Of a stretch of 47,547 bases of DNA, positions 22,165 to 30,046 are shown in pieces. The DNA lies in IMG/VR virus record IMGVR_UViG_3300044961_000308, positions 1-47,547 of that record; one strand, written 5' to 3'. Source of the DNA: a virus. Position 1 is the stretch's first letter. Each line of letters opens with the position of its first letter. Under the pieces are notes generated by a model. That model was not told the DNA's origin. It searched no databases and was given only the letters and a program-made list of their open reading frames with translations. The translations under genes were made by a program, and so were the position numbers.

Positions 22165-24101
22165 CCCGGGGGGAGCGGCAGCGCCAGCTGCGCCGGGTGC
22201 AGGAGCACCTGCGGCGCATGGAGCCCGCCATGCGGCGGGCGTGGCTGGCCAGCGTGGAGCGGATGCAGGCGCTGCTGCCCAGCCAAGCGGCGGGCATGCC
22301 GGGGCTGTTGGGCGTGGCGCAGGAGGCCATGCAGGCGCTGCGGGCAGAGGACGCGCTGCGCCCCCTGCAGGCGGAGCTGCGCCGGCAGGTGACGGCGGCC
22401 TACAACCTGAACCTGCGCAAGGTGCCCGGCGTGGAGGGCCCGCCGGGGCGCGCCGTGGTGCAGGTGGTGGGCGCGCCGGACCCGCTGGTGCTGGCGGCGA
22501 ACCGGCGGCTGCAGGACTTCATCCTGCCGCGCATGGCAGCGGACCTGCGGGAGGCGGTGCGGCTGCGCGTGCAGGCGGGGCTGGAGCGGGGGGAGAATGT
22601 GCGCGTGATTGCCCGCGACCTGCGCCACGTGGTCGGGCTCTCGCCCAATATGGTCCGGGAGGTGGAGCACTACCGGGAGGCCGTGCTGGGCCTCAACGGC
22701 CGGCGCCTGCAGGATTACACGCGCCGCAGCAAGCGGTACGACGAGGTGGTGGCCCGCTACCGGAAGGCGGGGCAGGGGCTGCCGCCGGCGCTGGTGGAGC
22801 GGATGGTGGCCAAGTACGCCGACAACCGGCGGGCCACCCACGCGCTCACCGTGGCCCGCACCGCCACGTTCCGCGCCTACGCCGAGGGGCAGGAGGCGCA
22901 GGTGCACGCCGCCGTGGCCGCCGGCGAGCTGGACGGGCAGCGGGTCATCCGCATCTGGGTGACGGTGGGGGACGACAAGGTGCGGGACCAACACCGGGCG
23001 ATGGAGGGCGAGCGCCGGTGGCTGGACGAGGAGTTCAGCAACGGCTACCTGTACCCGCAGGAGTGGAACTGCCGCTGCGTGCTGATCTACGACGTGGCCA
23101 CCGCGGCGGAGCTGCGGGACAGGGCGGCGGGCAAGGAGCTGGCGCGCAACACCAACACGAAAGACCCCACGGCAATCGCCAAGCCGGCACCCAAGCCGGC
23201 ACCCAAGCCGGCACCCAAGCCGGGGCCCACGCCGGGGCCACCGCCCACGCCCACGCCGGTGGTGCGGCCCAGCGTGCCCAGCAGCGGCCCGCCGCCGGCG
23301 CCCGCTGCGCCGGCGCTGGAGCCGCCGCAGCCGCCCGTGCTGGAGGACCGGCTGCTGCGCCCGGTGCAGGACCACGAACGGGCGTGGGCGGCCAAGGTGC
23401 CCACGACGATGGACGGCGTGGTGGCGGCGATCCGCACGCTGCGGCGCAACAACCTGCCCGGCGGGGACGTTATCGACCCGGACGTGGTGCTGCCCATCAT
23501 CACCACCAAGCTCACCGCGAAGGGGGCACAGACGGCGCGTGAGGCGCAGCACATTGTGGCCCACCTGTTCGGGCCCCACGGGCGCCTCGCGGTGACGAAA
23601 CGTGACCCGGTGACCGGGCTGGTGGCGTCGCGCCTCGTGCCCATCGAGTTCGACAAGCTGCGCACGGGGGCCCGCAACACGTGGCGCGCCAGCTACAACC
23701 CCAACACCCACCGCATCTCCATCCCGATGCGGTGGGAAACCAACCGCGGCACCTACACGCATGAGCTGATCCACGGCGCGCTGGATCGGCAGCAAACGCT
23801 CATGCGATGGGAGAAGCGGCAGCAGGCCCGGTTCACCGGCAACCCCCAAGGCCCGCACCGGCCGGAAGTCATCCCGGGGTACGACAAACACACCAAGGGG
23901 TACGTGATGAAGCCGGGCGGCATTGGGCTGATAAGGGACTATCAGGGCCGCTACTACGGGGATGACGCGCTGACGGAGTTCACCGAGTTTCTCACCGTCG
24001 GCGTGCAGGCGATGGTGAACGACACGGCGCTGATGGCCCGCAAGCATCCTGAGATGTGGGAAGCGATCCTCATTTTCTTCTACCGCCTGAACCTGCCCTG
24101 A
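22161..24101 (+). CDS. SPP1 gp7/Mu F-like head morphogenesis protein fused to an HELIH metallopeptidase-like domain
   Basis: Encodes 646 residues from GTG. Residues about 220-315 carry the head-morphogenesis signature (ALTVARTATFRAYAEGQ, DDKVRDQHRAMEGE, WNCRCVLIYD), a minor head protein that works with the portal. A Lys/Pro/Ala repeat linker (KPAP units near 335-350) and a Pro-rich stretch lead to a C-terminal domain with HELIH at 534-538 and Glu606/Glu609 in TEFTEF, the layout of a zinc peptidase. The extra domain could be a maturation protease or an injected effector. Confidence 0.8.
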   Translation: MTRGERQRQLRRVQEHLRRMEPAMRRAWLASVERMQALLPSQAAGMPGLLGVAQEAMQALRAEDALRPLQAELRRQVTAAYNLNLRKVPGVEGPPGRAVVQVVGAPDPLVLAANRRLQDFILPRMAADLREAVRLRVQAGLERGENVRVIARDLRHVVGLSPNMVREVEHYREAVLGLNGRRLQDYTRRSKRYDEVVARYRKAGQGLPPALVERMVAKYADNRRATHALTVARTATFRAYAEGQEAQVHAAVAAGELDGQRVIRIWVTVGDDKVRDQHRAMEGERRWLDEEFSNGYLYPQEWNCRCVLIYDVATAAELRDRAAGKELARNTNTKDPTAIAKPAPKPAPKPAPKPGPTPGPPPTPTPVVRPSVPSSGPPPAPAAPALEPPQPPVLEDRLLRPVQDHERAWAAKVPTTMDGVVAAIRTLRRNNLPGGDVIDPDVVLPIITTKLTAKGAQTAREAQHIVAHLFGPHGRLAVTKRDPVTGLVASRLVPIEFDKLRTGARNTWRASYNPNTHRISIPMRWETNRGTYTHELIHGALDRQQTLMRWEKRQQARFTGNPQGPHRPEVIPGYDKHTKGYVMKPGGIGLIRDYQGRYYGDDALTEFTEFLTVGVQAMVNDTALMARKHPEMWEAILIFFYRLNLP

Positions 24102-24119
24102 CCCCAACCCGGAGCCGCT

Positions 24120-24392
24120 ATGTCAGCACCCCGCATTACCATCCGCACCCGCGACGGCAAGGTGGCCGCCATCGACAGCGCGCTGGAGTGGCACGCGGAC
24201 GATGCCGTGCTGCTGCAGCTACTGCGCCGCGACTACACGCGCCGGCTGGCAGAGGAGCAGAATGGCCCGCCGGGTGGCCAGCCCCACGCGCTGTACCTTG
24301 CCCGCCGGGCAGCCTATGACATGGGCGGCGAGGTCACGTTTATCCCGGTCGCCCTGCGCCCCGAGGAGCTGCCGCCCGGGGCCGTGGTATGA
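24120..24392 (+). CDS. Hypothetical protein
   Basis: Encodes 90 residues, CCCGGAGCCGCT before the ATG. A mixed small domain: ITIRTRDGKV, then an acidic helix (VLLQLLRRDYTRRLAEEQ) and a C-terminal VTFIPVALRPEELPPG. No family. The ATGA overlap ties it to the next gene. Confidence 0.6.
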   Translation: MSAPRITIRTRDGKVAAIDSALEWHADDAVLLQLLRRDYTRRLAEEQNGPPGGQPHALYLARRAAYDMGGEVTFIPVALRPEELPPGAVV

Positions 24393-24667
24393 CGGCGGAC
24401 GTGCCGGCGGAGCTGGTGGGGCTGGTGCCGGACCCGTTGCCGGCTGCGGCGCATTTCGCGTTCCTGTGCCCGTTCTGCCAGCTGGCCGGCGTTGACGCCC
24501 CGTGCAGCACCGCGGCGGCCACGCATGTGGTGTGGACGGTGCGCGAGGGGGTGCCGCCGGCGGCGCTGGTGCGGGCCGCCTTTCACGGCGTGCCGTGCAC
24601 GTGCTGCGGTCGTACCTTGCGCGTGCACGCCGACCACGACTTGCGGCACGCTGCACACGGGCAGTAG
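24389..24667 (+). CDS. Small putative zinc-binding protein
   Basis: Encodes 92 residues. CPFC, a single Cys after DAP and CTCC near residue 70 are spaced like a zinc-ribbon, with several His between. No known family. Its last codons contain the promoter at 24641-24670. Confidence 0.55.
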   Translation: MTADVPAELVGLVPDPLPAAAHFAFLCPFCQLAGVDAPCSTAAATHVVWTVREGVPPAALVRAAFHGVPCTCCGRTLRVHADHDLRHAAHGQ

Positions 24668-24693
24668 AGTAGTGGCACCGCGCCCTGCGGTGC
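24641..24693 (+). promoter_or_regulatory. Promoter and 5' stem-loop for scaffold/capsid genes
   Basis: TTGCGG 24641-24646, 18 bases, TAGAGT 24665-24670, followed by the stem GCACCGC 24675-24681 with GCGGTGC 24687-24693. Relative to the early hairpins the stem bases are swapped but still pair. It gives late head genes a promoter of the same design as the early region. Confidence 0.6.
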
Positions 24694-24727
24694 GCACGCC
24701 ACCCACCACGACGCAACGGACGGCACC

Positions 24728-25555
24728 ATGAAGCTGAAGCGGTACGACACGAAGGACGCCATGCCCGCGGAGCTGCAGGACCATGCGGTGGAGGGCAAGG
24801 ACGGCGGCTGGTACACCGTGGACCCGGAGAGCGCGGGCGGCGGCGAGGCCACGGCGACGCTGGAGCGCACGGTGAAGGCGGTGCGCAAGGAGCGGGACGA
24901 GGCCACGCAGAAGGTGAAGGAGCTGCAGGCGCAGCTGGTGGACACCACCAAGCAGCTGGAGACACTGCAGGCGTCCGGGCAGCAGTCGGACCAGCGGATA
25001 AACGACATGCTGGCCAAGTGGAAGGCGGACACGGAGGCGGCGGTGGCCGCCGCGGTGGCCGAGCGGGAGAAGAAGCTGGCCGCGCTGCAGGAGCGGGTGA
25101 CGAAGTTCGAGCTGGACGACAAGCTGAGCGCCGCCTTCACCAAGGCGGGCGGCCGGGCGGAGCGCACGGCGCGGGCGCTGGTGCTGGCCAAGCAAGACGG
25201 CTGGCAGCTGGTGGACGGTGCGGCGGTGCGCGTGGGCCCGGACGGGCAGCCGCAGACGATCAGCCCGGAGGACTACTTCGCGAAGGTCTTCCGGGCCGAG
25301 GTGCCGGAGTTCTACAGCGGCACCAACGCCGCCGGCGGTGGCGCAGGCGGGCGGGCGGCCGGTGCCACCGGCGTGCCCGGCGGCGACAAGCCGCCCACCC
25401 AGTGGACCTCGGACCAGCGCCGGGAGTTTATCGAGGCCAACGGGGCCGCGGCGTACCGGGCCCTGCTGGACAAGCAGCTGGCCAGTGCCGCCGCCGGCGG
25501 GGCTGGCGGCGGGGCTGGCGGCGGGGCTGGCGGCGGGACGGCCGGCGTGGTGTGA
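24728..25555 (+). CDS. Capsid scaffold-like protein
   Basis: Encodes 275 residues. A long charged coiled coil (about 45-130, with TVKAVRKERDEATQKVKELQ) is typical of scaffolds, and the position before the major capsid gene fits. A second part (KAGGRAERTARALVLAKQDG, then EDYFAKVFRAEVPEFYSGTN) and a Gly/Ala-rich C-terminus with repeated GGAG units follow. It probably lines the prohead and is removed before DNA entry. Confidence 0.75.
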   Translation: MKLKRYDTKDAMPAELQDHAVEGKDGGWYTVDPESAGGGEATATLERTVKAVRKERDEATQKVKELQAQLVDTTKQLETLQASGQQSDQRINDMLAKWKADTEAAVAAAVAEREKKLAALQERVTKFELDDKLSAAFTKAGGRAERTARALVLAKQDGWQLVDGAAVRVGPDGQPQTISPEDYFAKVFRAEVPEFYSGTNAAGGGAGGRAAGATGVPGGDKPPTQWTSDQRREFIEANGAAAYRALLDKQLASAAAGGAGGGAGGGAGGGTAGVV

Positions 25556-25569
25556 CGTAGGGCCGACCC

Positions 25570-25590
25570 GGCGCGCCGTGCTGGCGCGCC
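25570..25590. terminator. Hairpin after the scaffold gene
   Basis: GGCGCGCC (25570-25577) and a second GGCGCGCC (25583-25590) form an 8-bp stem with loop GTGCT, 14 bases after the scaffold stop. It may lower or end transcription before the separately controlled capsid gene. Confidence 0.45.
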
Positions 25591-25809
25591 GTGGCCCCGC
25601 GTGCTATCGTTGACGCAGGACCGGGGCCGGCAGGTGCGGCGCGTGATGCGCCGCCTGCGGCCCTGCAGGAGGGCGGCGGCGCGATGCCCCGCACATTGCC
25701 CGCGGTAGCGCGATGCACCGTGGCGAGGAGCAGTGACGACCTCGGACCGCACTCGCGCCATGCCGGGAATGCCGGCTGCTGGGGTGAGTGCACTACCCCA
25801 TGCAGAGCC
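25591..25809 (+). other. Leader region of the major capsid gene
   Basis: About 220 bp between the scaffold hairpin and the chosen capsid start. TGCTATCGT at about 25602 could be an extended -10 box. A hairpin (GCAGG...CCTGC around CGGCGC...GCGCCG, about 25630-25658) follows, then AGGAGGG at 25667-25673 before an in-frame ATG at 25684. Third codon positions across 25684-25809 are much poorer in G/C than in real genes here, so I treat it as mostly untranslated. Confidence 0.4.
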
Positions 25810-26946
25810 ATGCCCAAGACCCTCTTTACCCTCGCAAGCTGGGGCGCGTTCGCGGCCGTTGCCGTCCTCGCCCTGCTGGCCCCCGGCACGGCCGGCGCGG
25901 CCCTCACCCCGTCCCTCCTCGACAGCCCGGACGCCCTCACCGGCCTGCTGTTCATTGGCGCCATCGGCAAGGCCAGTGACATGGTCATCTATCAGGAGGA
26001 GTTCCAGACCGGGCTGGTGGAGCGCGTCACGCAGTTCTTGGCCGCTTTCAACGAGCAGTCCCGCGGCGCCATCCGCATGGTCCCGCGCGCCCTGAAAGGG
26101 CATTACAGCAAGGCGGCATTCTTCAAGGACGTGGCGAACTTGGTGACCCGCCGCGACATCACCAGCACGTCCGCCGCCGCCGTGCTGCCCATGACGCAGG
26201 ACGAGGTCATCAGCGTCAAGCTCAACCGGAAGATCGGCCCGGTGGCGCAGACGCTGGACGCGCTGAAGAAGGCCGGCCTCACGGAGGCGGACGCCAGCCG
26301 CGTGTTCGGGCAGATGGCCGGCGAGCGCAAGATGAAGGACATGCTGAACACCGCCCTGCTGGCCGTCGAGACGGCCATTGCCGGGCAGGGTAACACCCTC
26401 ACGTCGGACATCACCGGCGACAACCCCGGCACCGCCACCACCAGCGGCCTGCGCAGCGCGCTGGCGAAGTTCGGCGATGCCTCGCAGGACGTGGTCTGCT
26501 GGGTGGCCCACAGCAAGCCGCATTTCGACATCATCGGCGCCCTCATGGCACAGAACGTCACGGGGCTCACCGACATCGTGACCATTCAGGGGGCCGTGCC
26601 CGCCTACCTTGGCCGCCCCGTGGTGGTCTCGGACAGCCCGGCGCTGGTGGACCTGAACGGGAGCGCCACGGACACGTACAACACGCTGGGGCTCACCGCC
26701 AACGCCGTGGTCGTGGAGGAGTCGGAGGACGAGACGTTCTACACGGACATCGTGGGCGGCGCCGAGAACCTGTACCGCATCTTCCAGAGCGAGTACGCCT
26801 ACAACATCACGGTCCGGGGGTTCAAGTGGGACACCGCCAACGGTGGCATCAACCCGGCGGACGCGGCGCTCGGCACGACCACCAACTGGGATAAGGTCGC
26901 GTATGACGACCGGCTGCTGGCCGGCGTCCGCCTGCGCAGCAACTGA
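25810..26946 (+). CDS. Major capsid protein with unusual hydrophobic N-terminus
   Basis: Encodes 378 residues from ATG 25810. From about residue 57 (SDMVIYQEEFQTGLVERV) it follows a common siphovirus major-capsid pattern: GAIRMVPRALKGHYSKAAFF, then LVTRRDITSTSAAAV, MTQDEVISVKLNRKIGPV and GERKMKDMLNTALLAVE. Unusually, residues 1-30 resemble a signal peptide (MPKTLF, a run of Ala/Val/Leu, then GTAGA), with codon use like the rest of the gene. Starts at 25684 (good binding site, poor coding statistics) or 25981 (weak site) are possible. Confidence 0.85.
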   Translation: MPKTLFTLASWGAFAAVAVLALLAPGTAGAALTPSLLDSPDALTGLLFIGAIGKASDMVIYQEEFQTGLVERVTQFLAAFNEQSRGAIRMVPRALKGHYSKAAFFKDVANLVTRRDITSTSAAAVLPMTQDEVISVKLNRKIGPVAQTLDALKKAGLTEADASRVFGQMAGERKMKDMLNTALLAVETAIAGQGNTLTSDITGDNPGTATTSGLRSALAKFGDASQDVVCWVAHSKPHFDIIGALMAQNVTGLTDIVTIQGAVPAYLGRPVVVSDSPALVDLNGSATDTYNTLGLTANAVVVEESEDETFYTDIVGGAENLYRIFQSEYAYNITVRGFKWDTANGGINPADAALGTTTNWDKVAYDDRLLAGVRLRSN

Positions 26947-26965
26947 GGCGAGGCATGGGCACGCC

Positions 26966-27985
26966 ATGCTGAGCGGCGGAAAGGGGCGGGTGGTCCTGTA
27001 CGGCCGCCCGGAACAACGCCCGGGGCTGGCGGCGCTGCACCATGGCGCCGCCACCCTCGGGCTCCGCTGTTCCGCCCTGCGGCCGACGGACCGGTGGGTG
27101 GAGGCGGACCGCGTGCCGGACGCGGCGCTGGTGGTGCTGGACGGCTGGAAAGGGCGGGCGCCAGAGGTGACGGCGGCGTATCGGGCCGCCGGGGTGCCGG
27201 TGTACGTGCTTGAGCTGCCGCGCCTGCGCGGTGCCGCCTGCGGGCCGGACGGGCAGGACTACGGCACGCTCTGGGGCCTGTACGCCGGCGGGCTGGCGGA
27301 CCTGCCGCTGCGCGTGGGCAACGTCGTGCACGCGGGCGGGGTGCTGCGCAGGTGGCGCCCGGAGTACGTGCTGCTGTGCGGGCAGAGGCCGGGAGACGCA
27401 GCCCACGGCATGGACGCGGCCGCCTGCGCCCGCTGGGCCGCGGAGACGGCGGGGCTGGCGGCGGTGCAGTACAACCTGCCCGTCTGCTGGCGCCCGCACC
27501 CGCGGGGGCTGGACGTGGCGGCGCCGCCCGGGGTGGCGCGGGTGAGCCTGCCGGCGGAAGAGCCGCTGCGGGAGGCGCTGGCCGGCGCCGCCGCGCTGGT
27601 CACGCACAACAGCACGGCCGGGCTGGAGGCGGTGGACGCGGGCGTGCCGGCGCACTACACGGCGGACCCCGCCGCGGTGTTCTGGCGCGACTACGGCAGC
27701 CCGCTGGGCGCCCCGGCGCGGGTACTGTCCTACGGCGAGCGCCGGGCGGCGCTGCTGCGTGCCGGCGCCTCGCAGTGGAGCACCACGCAGCTGGCGGACG
27801 GCACGGCGCTGGCGTGCCTGCTGGGCATGGCCGCGTGGCCGGAGCCGGTGCTGGTGGAAGCGGAGCCCCACCCGGCGCGGGTGGGCAGTGTGCTGGCGGC
27901 GGCGGGCCCGCTGCTGGCCGGCAATGGGGTCATGCCGCGCCGCAGGACGGCCGCCACGGCCGCAACGAGCACCGCGAGGGGGTAG
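26966..27985 (+). CDS. Putative GT-B-like glycosyltransferase
   Basis: Encodes 339 residues; AGGCGAGGC is upstream. The C-terminal half resembles capsule-polysaccharide-type GT-B transferases: YVLLCGQRPGDAAHGMD, VCWRPHPRGLD, then LVTHNSTAGLEAVDAGVPAH with HNSTAG at 214-219, the usual nucleotide-sugar-binding region. Its place between the major capsid gene and the connectors suggests it modifies a virion protein. The exact sugar is unknown, and a related non-glycosyltransferase fold is possible. Confidence 0.6.
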   Translation: MLSGGKGRVVLYGRPEQRPGLAALHHGAATLGLRCSALRPTDRWVEADRVPDAALVVLDGWKGRAPEVTAAYRAAGVPVYVLELPRLRGAACGPDGQDYGTLWGLYAGGLADLPLRVGNVVHAGGVLRRWRPEYVLLCGQRPGDAAHGMDAAACARWAAETAGLAAVQYNLPVCWRPHPRGLDVAAPPGVARVSLPAEEPLREALAGAAALVTHNSTAGLEAVDAGVPAHYTADPAAVFWRDYGSPLGAPARVLSYGERRAALLRAGASQWSTTQLADGTALACLLGMAAWPEPVLVEAEPHPARVGSVLAAAGPLLAGNGVMPRRRTAATAATSTARG

Positions 27986-27988
27986 CGT

Positions 27989-28549
27989 ATGGCTGTCGAG
28001 ATTATCGCCACCGTAGGCGCCGCCAACGCCAACAGCTTCGTCACCGCGGACGAGATGACGGCGTACTGCGAGGCCCGGCTGAACGCGGGGGTGTGGACGG
28101 AGGCGGAGGAGCAGCTGGCGGCGCTGGTGGAGGCGACGCGAGACCTGAACGTGCTGCGGTGGCTGGGGGAGCGGGCTGACGCCACGCAGGCGCTGGCGTG
28201 GCCGCGGGCGTATTGCCCCAACCCGGACCACGAGGGCACGGTGGACGGGCTGGTCGTGGACCTCGTCCTGCGCCGGTGGCCGGTGGTGTACCCGGCCGAC
28301 ATCATCCCGGACCGGGTGAAGACGGCCACCTGCGAGCTGGCCCTGCAGTACCTGAAGGCCGGCACGACCGACTTGGCGGTGGCGGACCCGGACGACGGAG
28401 TGAAGCGCAAGAAGGTGGGCCCGCTGGAAACGGAGTACCGGGACGGCCACCCGCGCCGGGTGGGCGTGGCGGCGCTGGACCGCGTGTGGGCGCACGTGCA
28501 GCCCCTACTGCGGACCAGCGCCGGCGCACTGGAGCTGCTGCGGGCATGA
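27989..28549 (+). CDS. DnaT-like head-tail adaptor
   Basis: Encodes 186 residues. The pattern ANSFVTADEMTAYCEARLN, ALVEATRDLNVLRWLG and ALAWPRAYCP...IPDRVKTATCELALQYL matches the phage DnaT-like family, generally placed in the head-to-tail connector. Starts 4 bases after the glycosyltransferase stop; ATGA overlap with the next gene. Confidence 0.75.
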   Translation: MAVEIIATVGAANANSFVTADEMTAYCEARLNAGVWTEAEEQLAALVEATRDLNVLRWLGERADATQALAWPRAYCPNPDHEGTVDGLVVDLVLRRWPVVYPADIIPDRVKTATCELALQYLKAGTTDLAVADPDDGVKRKKVGPLETEYRDGHPRRVGVAALDRVWAHVQPLLRTSAGALELLRA

Positions 28550-28923
28550 CCATGGCCGGCAAGTATGGCGCGGAGCACGCCGGGGCACTGGCGGACGTGA
28601 TGGCGGCCGGCGCCCCCATCCGGTTCACCGCGCCCACGCGCACGGCGGAGGACGCGGCGGGCGTGCGCACGGTGGCCGCGGCCACGGTGGTGGACGGGTA
28701 CGCCACGGACGCGGAGGGCGGGCGCGCCCTGCTGCCCGGCGGCATGGGCCAGCTGGTGGCCACGGAGGGCCCGGTGCTGCTGGTGGTGTGCACGGAGTAC
28801 GGGGCGCAGGTGCCGGACGGTGCCACCTGCATGTGGGGCGGGGTGCCGTACACCGTGCAGGAGCGGCGCCCGTATGCCCCGGACGGGGTGCCCCTCTTCA
28901 CCATCGTCACGCTCACCCGCTAG
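28546..28923 (+). CDS. Head-tail connector / stopper-like protein
   Basis: Encodes 125 residues. Beta-rich small protein (VVDGYATDAEG, GPVLLVVCTEYG, GVPYTVQERRPYAPDGVPLF) in the slot of a head-closure protein. The family match is by pattern and gene order rather than by motif. Confidence 0.55.
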   Translation: MTMAGKYGAEHAGALADVMAAGAPIRFTAPTRTAEDAAGVRTVAAATVVDGYATDAEGGRALLPGGMGQLVATEGPVLLVVCTEYGAQVPDGATCMWGGVPYTVQERRPYAPDGVPLFTIVTLTR

Positions 28924-28928
28924 CCGCC

Positions 28929-29312
28929 ATGAGCGCCCGATCCTTCCGCCAGCAGCTACAGGCCCAGCTGCGCAGCGCGCAGCAGCGCGTTGACGACACG
29001 GTGTTCATTGCCGTCAGCGAGGTCCGGCGCAGCATCGTGCAGGGGAGCACACTGACCGGGAGCCCGGGGCAGCCGGTGGACACCGGCACGCTGCGCAAGA
29101 GCTGGACGCAGCGCCGGGAGTCGCCCCGCACGTGGCTGGTGAGCACGCCCGTGCCCTACAGCGCGTTCATCGAGGCTGGCGGCAACAGCCGCGGCCGGTT
29201 CGTGCTGCGCAGCGTGGTGGGCGGCTTCCACAGCGTCGCCCTTACGCGCACCGGCTGGGACAAGATCGTGGAATACGCCCGGGAGCGGGCGCGCAGTGGG
29301 CGGCGCCCGTGA
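28929..29312 (+). CDS. HK97 gp10-like tail completion protein
   Basis: Encodes 127 residues. Helical N-terminus, then PVDTGTLRKSW and VPYSAFIEAGG, the hallmarks of the HK97 gp10 tail-component family that joins tail to head. The order connector, gp10-like, terminator, tube is the normal one. Confidence 0.8.
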   Translation: MSARSFRQQLQAQLRSAQQRVDDTVFIAVSEVRRSIVQGSTLTGSPGQPVDTGTLRKSWTQRRESPRTWLVSTPVPYSAFIEAGGNSRGRFVLRSVVGGFHSVALTRTGWDKIVEYARERARSGRRP

Positions 29313-29980
29313 CGGCGGTGGCGTGGGAGGCGGTGGACGTGGCGTTTCGCACCCGGCTGGCCACGCTGCAGGTGTGCACCACTGGCGCGGCCACGCTGTC
29401 CGCCACCGCCACCGGCTACCGGCGCACGAGCGGCAGTTTTCTCGCCGATGGGTTCGCGGCCGGCATGGAGGTGCGGCCCACGGGCGCCGGCTGGGCGGAC
29501 ACCACGCCGCGCACCATCGTGGCCGCCACGGCCACGGAGCTGCTGGTGGCCGGCAGCCCGGTGGTGCAGGGGCCGGCCACGCGCACGCTGACCGTGGGCC
29601 TGCCGGCGGCGCAGGTGTGGGAAAACAGCAGTCACGTGCCCACCGCCGCGTCTGCGTGGGTGGAGGGGGAGCTGGTGCCGGCCACGTCGCAGCTGCTCAG
29701 CGCCAGCGCCTTCGGCGGCTGGATGGAGCACCGCGGGCTCTTCGTCCTGCGGTGGTACGTCATGCGGGACACCGGCGCGGTGGGCCTGCGGCGCTGTGCC
29801 AGCGCCGTGCTGGGCCTGTTCCCGCCGTACCAGACGCTGGTGGCGGGCCAGCACCAGCTGCGGGTGCGCGGCGACAGCGCGCCGCGGGCCGGGCAGATCA
29901 TGCAGGAGGAGCGGGGGCACGCCCTGCTCGCCATTGAAATCCCGTGGGTGCTCCATGCCCGCAGCACGCTGACCCCCTAG
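29309..29980 (+). CDS. Tail terminator-like protein
   Basis: GTG start in a GTGA overlap; 223 residues. An N-terminal AFRTRLATL, an inserted beta-rich segment (about 30-90), then WVEGELVPATSQLL, VGLRRCASAVLGLFPPYQTL and IEIPWVLHAR, the frame of phage tail terminators that cap the tail tube. Ends in a small hairpin. Confidence 0.65.
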   Translation: MTAVAWEAVDVAFRTRLATLQVCTTGAATLSATATGYRRTSGSFLADGFAAGMEVRPTGAGWADTTPRTIVAATATELLVAGSPVVQGPATRTLTVGLPAAQVWENSSHVPTAASAWVEGELVPATSQLLSASAFGGWMEHRGLFVLRWYVMRDTGAVGLRRCASAVLGLFPPYQTLVAGQHQLRVRGDSAPRAGQIMQEERGHALLAIEIPWVLHARSTLTP

Positions 29981-29982
29981 CC

Positions 29983-29996
29983 GGCGCGTGCGCGCC
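29983..29996 (+). terminator. Short hairpin before the tail tube gene
   Basis: GGCGCG (29983-29988) and CGCGCC (29991-29996) pair with a TG loop, three bases after the stop at 29980. Weak as a terminator; it may instead mark an mRNA processing or pausing site. Confidence 0.35.
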
Positions 29997-30046
29997 GCGT
30001 CACACTTCCCCCAAGCTGGACCCGCACCCCCAACGCCGAGCAGACC

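Noticed and set aside
21210-24107. A minus-strand open frame of 965 codons opposite portal and head morphogenesis genes.
   Set aside because: Shadow of high-GC coding DNA; no start signal and no protein-like composition.
25684-25809. Upstream start for the major capsid gene with a good AGGAGGG site.
   Set aside because: The added 42 codons have many A/T-ending third positions, unlike all real genes here, and a Cys-rich product unlike capsid proteins; kept only as an alternative.
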